Source: Cinclus cinclus (lineage: Eukaryota > Chordata > Aves > Passeriformes > Cinclidae). Taken from it: a stretch of DNA of 64,000 nt. The notes beneath the pieces were generated by a model. It was not told where the DNA came from, did not search any database, and saw nothing but the letters and a program-made list of their open reading frames with translations. This document shows, piece by piece, positions 41,478 to 50,220 of the stretch. The position numbers were made by a program, and so were the translations under genes. The stretch lies in contig NC_085052.1 of assembly GCF_963662255.1 (NCBI RefSeq), forward strand, positions 10,995,807 through 11,059,806, written 5' to 3'. Numbering within the stretch: the stretch's first letter is position 1; each line of letters opens with the position of its first letter.

Positions 41478-44400
41478 TCTAAGTTTTCCAAAACTCTGTA
41501 AACCTTGGACAAACCACCACCCACTGCCTCACTTCACTATCAATGATATGGGACAATAGATTTTCCTTTGTTTTCAGTTTATCCTGACTTGTCAAGTAGT
41601 GTGAGCTCTTTAAAGAGTGGGTTATCTTTCTTCCAATTGAATGCATATCAGTGAGCCTCCATCTCCTGGGTGTTTTGCATGAACAAAGAACACAGAAGTG
41701 GGACACTCAGTTGTGCTCTGTGTGTGGGGAAATGCCTATCAGCTGCTGGATGTGGCCAGATTTCACAACACATCATCACAAAATCTGACTTTAGAGGAAG
41801 TTTCAAGATAAACCCCTATGAATAAAATATTTTCCCCAGAGCTTGTACTGGTTAACAGTTAGATATTGCAGCTGCTTTTTTATAAAAAGAAATTGAAATT
41901 AAGCAGATTGTTTTCAGAAATATTTTTACTATTGCTGTAAAACAGGATAAACTTATGTCAAACAGTAAACACATCTGTCGAACAGCTGCAAAGATGATGC
42001 ACAAATAATGACCTTATAAGGATTGTCTTCTAAGTCCAGAATACTTGTTCTAAGCCACAGAAAACACACCTTTGCATAAAGTACAGAAATATTTTCACCA
42101 GGAAGCTTATTAAGTGGTACAAAAGATGAATTGTGCATTCATTACAGTGTAATGCATTGATTGCCTAGTAGTACGTGTGCAGTAAAGTCAAAGGCCAAAT
42201 ATCAAATGAAGGTAACAAAGTTATGAAAAGAATTAGCTGTTGACATTTTAAAAGATTGTGCGAACAGCCCTTTGTATGTTATGTAAAGATAATAAATGCA
42301 GAATGTATGGAGAGTAATGCTTTGAGGAAGGACCATATTAAATGAATTTATGACAAAACACTGAATTCTGTATATATTTATATCAATATAAACCCAGGTT
42401 TACTCCTGGATTTATTTAGCATTGCTCTGGAACTTTATTGATATGTCTGAAATTAGCATTTGGCTCACATAATCAATTGCATTTCTATATTTTCCTGCCT
42501 CCAGACTATTGGAGGGCAGAATGAAAAAATGGGCCTTGGCCTTAATTATAATTATATTACAGTTTTTTTCTAAAAGCCATACTTTAAATTTTTACTTAAT
42601 ACCCCATTCTTTCTGAATTATAAACCTCTAAATCATAATAGGTTAAAAATAAATAGGCATTTTATTTTCTTGCTTTAACTGCCACTTTAGAACCACTGCT
42701 TCTTAGTATTTTCTCTTTTGCACAAAACAAATAAGTTTAAAAAACATGTACAATTTAGTTTGTTTTAGTTTCTTATGTTTACAAGTTACTCTTCTAACAC
42801 ACTTCTAATCACTTCCATATGTCACCCTCTAGATAAGGACTTAGTACTACTAGGGAAAAAAAACAATCTTACACCTTGAACAGGAGGTCTCTGCTCAAAT
42901 CCACCCACATGAAGAGAAACTCTTTTTACACGAAAAATAAACTGCACAGAGATATTTTTAATTTAAAGGTCTGATTTAACCCCACTGAAACCAGCAGGAC
43001 ATCCCATATTTCAGATCCTCGGTAAGAATGAGAAGATAATTAATCAATATAAAGGATTAAGAAAAGATGAAATGTATGTGTGTACTACAGTGCACACACA
43101 GTTCTTCCACCTGCCTTTGAACTGCATCTCTTTTTCTATGGATGTACAATGAAAATACTATTGAAAATACTAATACAATGATGCTATCTACATCTGTTCA
43201 TATTGCTGGAAAAATTTAATATTCCATCCAATTATTAGAACACTCTTCCTTTGAAGAGAGCCAGGGTTTAAAGGCATCATATTTTTTTTCTGTCAATTTA
43301 TTGATTTGTTTAGTGATAGTGGTATAAACTCATGGGCTGGAGTAGTACTGGAAATGGTTCTACATTGTTCAAGCAACCAAAGGTCGCTTGAGTTCTTCCA
43401 TGCAAATTGAGTCCTTCCATGCAAAAACATAACTGCTGGAGTAAACACTGATCTGCACTCCAGAAGCCAACAGTGCACAGCAGTAGATGAGGGACAACTA
43501 ATCTTCCACCAACACCAACAGAATCATAGATCTTTATAGCTGCCCTCTGGATAGTGAAGCTAATTCCAAAGGCTGCTTTATCCTTGCTACAGTGCCAAAA
43601 AATATCCCTAATAATTAACATGTTGTTACACAGAATGCAAAAATTGTCCATAGCAATTTAACACGACAGTGTTGCAGTGCTGGCTGGCTGTTTCTTCATA
43701 CTTTTGAGCACAGAAATAAATGACTTACACAGGACACGTTAAGCAACATTTTAAAATTTCTTTGAAATCTAGGTAATCTAAAAAAGCATATAATATAACA
43801 TTTGCCTGTGCTGGCTTGGTATCTCTTTAAAGTAGTTGCTGAGCAGTCCCTGGAGTCCAAGTGGAATAATAATGGGAAGAGTCATATTGTAGGAATCATA
43901 TTCAGTAGGAATCCATTACTCAGAGGATCTGAAGGATTTCCAGCTCAACTTGATAACAGAATAAATACTCATCCTGTGTGTGGAGACACCAGTGTGAAAT
44001 ATTCATCATACATTCTAGACAAAGAAGGATGGACTGGCTGAAGTTACATGTTTATATGTTATATGTTACATGTTTATAACATCAGCATATTTGTCATATG
44101 GATACAAAAGTTACAAATTTAAGAGAATCCTTTTTCTTTTCGCTCCATCACTGGACAAGTACGGAATGCTGCAGTTTAAGCATGTGCTCAACTCTCATTT
44201 AGGACAGTGAAGGTTGTATGCTTGCTTAATTTTACTCACGTGCTCAATCATTACCCTGAAGAAAAATATATCAAAGCATGTGCTAAGAGATTTGCCTATA
44301 GGAAGAACTTATTTTAGTCTTCTCCTGCTTTTATTCTCACCAACTGTTTTCTCTAAGGTGTGTTAGCTGCATCTTGTCTTTTTCTGTATGGAAAAAGGAG

Positions 44401-45021
44401 TGGGTTTAGTTCAGGAATAGTAAGGTTTACTTGGGGATGATAGCACAGCAATAGCAAGATTTCAACTGAAGGGCGTAATTTTGCAGGGTAGGGTTTATAG
44501 TAAATCACTGTTTCTGTGACACTTTTTTTCTTGTTTTAGAAAAAGAAAGGAAGGCATGTGATATCTGTCTTATATTGTTGCTTTGCTTTTATTTCACTTA
44601 TTTAATAAGGAATAGGCTCTCCTATTTAAAACTAGACACCACTTGCCTAGAAGGCTGTTACGTTCCTCAAATGGAGGACTAAAATAATATTTTAAGCCCC
44701 ATATTTATAAAAGCATGGGGAGCTACACCACTGAAGCTTTTTTTTTAAAAAAAATAATCTAGTGGCATATTTAGAATTTACCTTAATTTGGATCATGCCA
44801 AAACACTGATCTTACAAACCTATCACTATCTGCTTGATGTTAAACTAGTAGAAGAGACAGCTTCTATTTGGTTGACATGCAAGTTAGAAAGAAAGAATTA
44901 AGCATAATCAGATGGGGAAGCTGTGACAGTTCTTTTAGAAACAGTATATTTGTAGTTACTATCTTTGTTTTTTAAAACAATGAGATTTATTCCATTTTGT
45001 TAGGGTAAATTCTTACAGGAT

Positions 45022-45321
45022 TTATTCTGTTCTGAGATGCCCACACCACACTGTTGCCATCTGTACCAGTTTGTAATGCATAACAATGATCTGTTTGATA
45101 CTTACACATAAATCTTTTTCTATATGGCTGAAAAGAATTTCAACACACAGCAAAACTCCACTTCTTCCAATGCCAGTGCTGCAGTGAGCAATAATAGGTC
45201 CTATCCTGTGAGCTTTTCTCAAGCAACAAATAAATTTTACAAGCTGCTCAGCCAGTTTGTAAGTACTGTGGTCTGGCCAAGTGGTAAATTGCAAATGACT
45301 TATAATGTTCTTTTCTTCTGT
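45022..45321 (-). pseudogene. PTPN20: PTPN20-like exon with WPD loop and catalytic P-loop
   Basis: The exon follows a strong acceptor (cctctctcttccag) and opens in phase 0 with TEEKNIISHLQFTTWPDH. The general-acid Asp codon is at 45271-45273. The catalytic motif HCSTGIGRSG has its Cys at 45181-45183 and its phosphate-binding Arg at 45163-45165. The following helix, VLLCVEILFSHIEKD, is also family-like. The usual WPDHGTP reads WPDHSTY here. After codon 72 a consensus-like gtaagt appears at 45105-45100, but reading straight on gives SIKQII and then QMATVWCGHLRTE, which resembles the family's DIxxIV and QMRxQRxGMxQTxEQ Q-loop with about 18 extra bases between the two. The frame stops at TAA 45024-45022, where the family continues EQYxFCY. 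I infer one decayed exon rather than use of the internal gt. Confidence 0.78.
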
Positions 45322-46795
45322 CTGGAAGAGAGAGGCCAGAAAGGTTAAAAATTATCAGTCTCAAAACCGATTTTCAAGGAAAAATTTCCTTCATTCTCAG
45401 AAATTTTTGTTTACAATTATTTAGCTTTTCATACTTGACTTCATTAAAGTTTCTTTAGGTGTCAAGAAATACACTCAGAAACACAGGCCTAGGAAATTTT
45501 CTTCATACGACTTTGTTGAGACACTGAAGTTATTCTGTTGCCTTGAAAGAATGTAGCTATGTCATTTGTTGATTAGAAAAGAAAAAGAAAAACATTTTTT
45601 AAATTAGAACATTGCAGTTCCTTTTGCTAAAATTGTTTTTGTAGCTGAACTAAACTTTACTAATAGAAGAGCAGTAATATAAGAGCCACACTAGTAAAAT
45701 TGTAAATATCTGATGGCTATCAGATATAAAATCATAACTTGTGATTAGATACTCAATATGCAAACCAAGTAAAAATGCTTACAAGAATATATAAAATATA
45801 GATAAAATAAAGAGTAATATTAATTGAATTTTCCTGGATCAACACTTCTTGTTGCCAGTTTACAAAGCCATGTTAAAATCTGAATGATAAATACCTGAAG
45901 TTTTTACTATCAGAAGAATTTGAACATAAGTATGGATTTCTGATGAAGTAATTGTGGATTGCTGTAGTAGTTTGCTACTAATCCAGTACAAACATAGTAA
46001 ATTTAACATGTTCATCAAAACATATCACATATGGTGTAATACTCTTTTGGGAAGACTCGTATCAAATGTTTTACAGTGCTTCACACTCAGTGACATAAGG
46101 TGGATTTCCTCAAATAAAGAAAATTTTATCTTGATGGAAAAGGCACCAAGTTTAGTCTGGCACAATTTTTTAATTATGCCACTAAAGAATATGTCCTGCT
46201 GAAATTTTTGCAAAGCTTTACTTAATATTGAGGCAAGACTGATGGACTTACACCTGCCCTGTTTTCCATGTTCTTCCACCTGGATTCTGTATTTGTCCAG
46301 GTTCTAAAAAATTGCTGCTGGATTTGTAGTTTTGTGTGTGTTTGTGTGTTTTCATGGACAATAAAAAGTATCATTTGTTCTAAATTCTAGGATGAAAGCC
46401 ACCTTCTTCCCCTCTTTCCATCCAACCACCATTACAGAATATGAACCCACTCTGGCATGGATGTGATTTGATGAGAGCAGTAAGCAATTCTGCAAAACAC
46501 TGAACACACCAATTCGGTTAATATTAGAGGTGTTGTTTTTGGAAGTTCTTGTCCAAACATATGCAATATTGGATCCATTGCTTATGTAATGAACAAAAGA
46601 GAACCACCTCATTAACCCTAATTTCATGCCTGTTATTCAGATTTTCACATCCCTAAGAATACTAAGTGAATATTAGGGAAGAAGCAAACAATATTACTTG
46701 TATGTAATATAAATAATATATAATATTATATAATAATATTACTTGTACACTACATAATCAGTTTCATCACATATGAAAGTATTAAGTCAACTTAC
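45322..46795 (-). other. Intron of the PTPN20-like pseudogene
   Basis: The interval is bounded on the minus strand by gtaagt at 46795-46790 and by ag at 45323-45322, the latter preceded by a polypyrimidine run. Its 1474 bases carry no open frame of note and no recognisable mobile element. There is an AT-rich stretch near 46690-46745. Retention of a normal phase-0 intron shows that the locus did not arise by retroposition of an mRNA. Confidence 0.7.
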
Positions 46796-47130
46796 CTGCT
46801 TGTTGATTATTTATATTTTTATAATTATGAAGTATTCCAGAATCTGGTAACTGTGCAGCCTGAGACATAAATTAGCCAGGTTGTGAGAGTTATAAGGAGA
46901 TTCTGGTCAGTATTGGTGACATTTGACTTGCCCTAGCTCCACTTCTTTTGTCATCATGGCAATCACATCTGATTCACTCTCCCACACCATTTGCCAAAAA
47001 TCGGCCATAGTAGATGGCAGAGGCCATTGGGCTATAATATAAAAGTGTTCCTCTTCTACAGCATTCATTATAATGTGACGTGCATTAATATAGCCGTACT
47101 TTTCACCCAGAGGAACTCATGTCTTACCAT
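46796..47130 (-). pseudogene. PTPN20: PTPN20-like exon, N-terminal half of phosphatase domain, three stop codons
   Basis: This 335-base exon is preceded by a pyrimidine-rich acceptor (tttctgttcag) and followed by a perfect donor, CAG|gtaagt. It starts with two bases of a split codon and ends in phase 0, matching the next exon. Reading begins G-K-T-stop-V-P-L-G, continues through EKYGYINARH and EEEHFYIIAQWPLPST, then DFWQMVWESESDVIAMMTKE and a KCHQY-stop-P segment. The last part, LRLHSYQILEYF, is divergent but keeps family spacing. TGA at 47117-47119 replaces an expected Arg (CGA to TGA). TGA at 46907-46909 replaces an expected Trp (TGG to TGA). TAA at 46811-46813 replaces an expected Gln (CAA to TAA). 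All three are transitions. A Trp also stands where the family has Gly or Ala in the Q-G/A-P motif. The length between YF and LQF equals that recalled for human PTPN20, so there is no net indel there. Confidence 0.82.
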
Positions 47131-47189
47131 CTGAACAGAAACAGAAAGATGCTATTTCAGATGTGGATCTGAGAGTTCTTTCATCTCAA

Positions 47190-48171
47190 GTACTCTTATT
47201 CATTCTCTCATTCTGTTTATTCTTTCTTTTCCTCCCTTATTCGTTCTGTCATTCTTTTGTTCTTTCTTTTCCTCTCTAATTTGTTCTGCTGTTCTTTTTA
47301 TTCTTCCTTTTTCTCTAATTTTCATTCTGACATTCATTCTGTCGTTCTTTTTATTCATTCATTTTCTCTCTTTTTCGTTCTGTCATTCTTTTTATTCGTT
47401 CATTTTTCTCTCTTATAAGTTCCGTCTTTTTTTTATTCTTCCTTTTTCTCTCTTTTTCATTCTGATGTTCTTTTTATTCTTCCTTTTTCTCTCTTATTCG
47501 TTCAGTCACTCTTTTTATTGTTCATTTTCTCTCTAATTCATTCTGTCGTTCTTTTTATTCATTCATTTTCTCTCTTTTTCGTTCCGTCATTCTTTTTATT
47601 CGTTCATTTTTCTCTATTATTCGTTCTGTCCTTTTTATTAGTTCATTTTCTCTCTAATTCATTCTATTGTTCCTTTCATTCTTCCTTTTACTCTCTTTTT
47701 CATTCTGTCATTCTTTTTATTCGCTCATTTTCTCTCCTTTTACTTCTCTCTTTCTTTTTATTTGTTCATTTTTCTCTCTAATTCCTTCTCTCGATCTTTT
47801 TATTCATTCATTTTTCTCTCTGATTTGTTCTGTCATTCTTTTTATTCTTCCTTTTTCTTTCTTATTCATTCTGTCGGTCTTTTTATTCTTCCTTTTCCTC
47901 TCTTTTTCATTCTGTCATTCTTTTTATTCGTTCATTTTTTCTCCTTTTTGTTCTGTCATTCTTTTTTATTAATTTTTTTCTTTTTCGTCCTGTCATTAAT
48001 TTTATTCTCCCTTTTTCTCTCTAATTCATTCTGTCATTCTTTTTATTCTTCTTTCTCTCTTTTTTGTTCTGCCATTCTTTTTATTCATTCATTTTCCCAC
48101 TAATTTGTTCTGTCATTCTTTTTATTCTTCCTTTTTCTCTTTCATTCATTCTGTTGTTCTTTTTAGTCATT
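47190..48171. repeat. Pyrimidine-rich minisatellite, unit about 41 bp, left block
   Basis: About two dozen degenerate tandem copies of a unit of roughly 40-41 bases can be read on the plus strand. The core is TTCTGTCATTCTTTTTATTC, followed by TTCC or GTTCA, then TTTTTCTCTC and AATTCA or TTTTTCG. At least two sub-variants recur (ATTCTTCC against ATTCGTTCA or ATTCATTCA), which suggests higher-order expansion. The plus strand is overwhelmingly pyrimidine. The array begins about 60 bases upstream of the PTPN20-like exon acceptor, so it sits in the intron 5' of that exon. Long Phe/Ser/Leu-rich frames across it are artefacts of repetition. Confidence 0.9.
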
Positions 48172-48645
48172 TGATACCATGAGCTTAAAATATTTCTAAA
48201 ATCATGGGAATCGTATAGATTCAAGGGATGGTAAGAAAGGGTGGGTCTGGTAGGCCTGGGAAGGGAAACTAGGCCCTGGGAAATGGTACTTGGCCCTGGG
48301 AATGAACTAGATCAGGTGAAACTGCACCTGTGTAATCATCATATGATAAGTGATACAATTGTTTGGTAGTTGAATACAGTTATTTTAAAATTGTTATCAG
48401 AATCTTGGGAAAAGGTGTTTGGGGGGCCTGATGGAAATTACAAGAATTCGTGCTTGGATAAGATCAATGTATACAACAGATCAACTTGTGTTTAATCATT
48501 AGATATAGTTATATAACAAAAAGGGTATAAAAACCTGTTCATTTTGAATCGATGTCAGAGTCAGATTTGGGTTTGTACCCTGACTCCCAGAGCTCATCAA
48601 TAAAAGCACTTGCATATAATCATCCTGCAATTATGTGTTTCCACA
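48172..48645 (+). mobile_element. Solo-LTR-like insertion (endogenous retrovirus LTR) inside the minisatellite
   Basis: About 475 bases of non-repetitive sequence interrupt the minisatellite, which resumes on the far side. The insert can be read as TG...CA and has LTR architecture. There is a U3-like part with three GGCCCTGGGAA or similar motifs at about 48256-48302, and a TATA box, GGGTATAAAAACCTG, near 48524. A probable R region follows with a GAGTCAG/CTGACTC hairpin at about 48556-48585, and an AATAAA signal lies at 48599-48604. No gag, pol or env sequence is present, so this is best called a solo LTR left by recombination. Exact ends and the target-site duplication are uncertain because the flanks are repetitive. 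Confidence 0.7.
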
Positions 48646-48651
48646 CTAGCA

Positions 48652-48848
48652 CTTTCATTTTCTCTCTTATTCGACCTGTTGTTATTTTATTTTTTTTTTC
48701 TGTCTTATTTGATCGGTCCTTCTTTTATTTTTTTTTTTTCTCTCTTATTCAATCTGTCTTTATTTTTATTAGTTCTTTTTCTCTCTAATTTGTTCTGTCA
48801 TTCTTTTTATTCTTTCTTTTTCTCTCATGTTCGTTCTGTCGTTTTTGC
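48652..48848. repeat. Pyrimidine-rich minisatellite, right block
   Basis: This continues the approximately 41-base pyrimidine-rich array after the LTR-like insertion, with about four or five degenerate units (TTTCTCTCTTATTCG, then CTGTC, then TTTTTATT). Runs of 10-12 T lie within units near 48690 and 48730. The array ends near TTCTGTCGTTTTTGCTCCAG at about 48835-48854. Confidence 0.85.
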
Positions 48849-49801
48849 TCCAGACAGTCTTGGCATTTCGGAGGGATATATCAACCTTCTCTCTGTCACT
48901 GCTCTCTCTTTTCAGAGCAGTAAACAGCAGGTAGTTCTCATTCCTTTCCAAGCTGATGGTCCGTCTAGTGGCAGAATCTCTGCATCCTACCTCTCAGCAC
49001 TCCTAGGAAGATAGCCAGTTTACAAATCTTTGAGACAACTCACTCTGTAGCCAGTGAAGTGTTTTAGATAAAACACCATGTACCATCTTGTGCCAGAATA
49101 GATCCTATTTTCAGTCAAGTAAAACTTAGTTGTAGACTTTGCCTCTGCCTTTATTTTGATTTTGTGTTGCTATGCCTAGGCACATTTTTTTTGTGGTTAA
49201 AAGGGATTTGCAATCATGCTGTGGAACACCTGAGGGAAAACCATGGATCACTATTGATTTACTGACTACTGAAAAGAAATGTGGCTTGAAAACCTTCTGC
49301 CAGCATCCATCAGTTAATGCAATGGGGAAGACCCAGTCTTTCAATTCCCTGAAGTAAGCATTATTGAGGCTTCTAGCATAATCAGGACATGAAGGAATAT
49401 TGGTTATGAGCTTGGATTCAGAAGTAAGAACATTTCACTGAAGTAGCAACCACAGTAGTTTTGGGCCATAATTTCCCCACATGCTGAAGAGAAGCAGGGT
49501 TTCTGGACAGGTCACTGAACTACAATTAAGAAATCTTCAATAGTATTTCATCTGTGGCACTCTTTCCCAGGACAAAATGTTGCATTTATCTTTGCTTCAG
49601 TTTCCTTGCCTGTGAAATAATGTAATCTGAAGCATAATAGAGAAGAGTACTCTGAAATAGATGAACAAGTTGTTAATAGTAACAAAACAAGCCCTGCTAA
49701 TTTTAATGTGAGTATTTCTTCCTCAAACAACACTGCATTTACATCAGAATATTGGAAATTTCTACTAAGAAATACAGAAAGCTCAGATAACTATATAGCA
49801 T

Positions 49802-49847
49802 AGGAAAAAAGAAAAAAAAAAAAGGAAAGAAAGAAAAAAGAAAAGGG
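49802..49847. repeat. A-rich purine tract
   Basis: A run of AAAAAAG, AAAGGAAAG and AAAGAAAAAAG words. Purine-only and degenerate. Confidence 0.85.
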
Positions 49848-50174
49848 ACCTTGAAAGGAACAAATAATTTTGGAGATCAGAGCAATACAGTTAGAGAATC
49901 ATCAACCAAATCCCTCCAGTGGTGGCTGGGCCAGCATGGAGGCTCTGAGATTTGTCACATATAGATCACAGAGGCATAAAAGATCATAGACCCAATAAAA
50001 AAGGCAGGCTAGCTTGCCTACACAGTCGCTTTGATAATAAAAGTTTACAGAGGGAGCACATCCATGCTAAAATAATGCCCAAAAGGAGATGGACAGAACA
50101 TAACCTGCTTCTGGAACAGTTTGACTCACATGCTACTGAGTTATTCATGGCATGTGAGCTGTGTGGAAGAGATT

Positions 50175-50220
50175 GTTTTTTTTTGTTTTGTTTTGTTTTG
50201 TTTTGTTTTGTTTTGTTTTA
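50175..50220. repeat. TTTTG pentanucleotide microsatellite
   Basis: Eight or so TTTTG units after a short T run. The plus-strand Phe/Cys/Val/Leu repeats seen over it are artefacts. Confidence 0.95.

Larger units (their letters stand above)
34890..45021. other. Non-coding DNA downstream of the PTPN20-like remnant
   Basis: Any terminal exon of the minus-strand pseudogene (the family's EQYxFCY segment and tail) should lie here if it is not fused to the preceding exon. I looked for it by eye and did not find it. A slightly GC-richer patch with several CpGs is at about 40310-40450. Otherwise this is unique AT-rich DNA. Confidence 0.6.
45022..47130 (-). pseudogene. PTPN20: PTPN20-like protein tyrosine phosphatase pseudogene (two exons recognised)
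   Basis: Two minus-strand exons, 47130-46796 and 45321 to about 45022, are separated by a 1474-base GT-AG intron. Joined in phase, they read as most of a class I cysteine phosphatase domain. Such enzymes hydrolyse phosphotyrosine through a Cys in HCxxGxGR, with a WPD-loop Asp as general acid. The motif order is that of the family: YINA, PLP-x-T, DFWQMVWE, VIAMMT, then LQFTTWPDH and HCSTGIGRSG. From remembered sequences, PTPN20 fits better than PTPN13 or the receptor phosphatases, for example in DFWQMVxE, KCxxY and LQFTxWPDH. Three in-frame stops fall in the first exon. The intron and intact splice sites argue against a processed retrocopy, so this is most simply a unitary pseudogene. The N-terminal region with the KNRY phosphotyrosine loop and the extreme C-terminus were not found. 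The family call is solid; the exact orthologue is less certain. Confidence 0.8.

Noticed and set aside
43310..43651. 113-codon minus-strand frame close to the pseudogene, considered as its terminal exon
   Set aside because: No phosphatase Q-loop or any other family motif could be aligned.
45100..45105. Splice donor gtaagt after the IEKDLC codons
   Set aside because: Family-like sequence (SIKQII, then a Q-loop-like segment) continues past it, so I favour a chance match. Noted as unresolved in the findings.
47518..48103. Membrane-protein-like frames of 87-113 codons (Phe/Ser/Leu/His)
   Set aside because: They arise from the pyrimidine-rich minisatellite; hydrophobicity is a by-product of T-rich codons.
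47190..48848. Regularly spaced repeats that could suggest a CRISPR array
   Set aside because: Units are contiguous with no unique spacers, they are degenerate, and the context is vertebrate.
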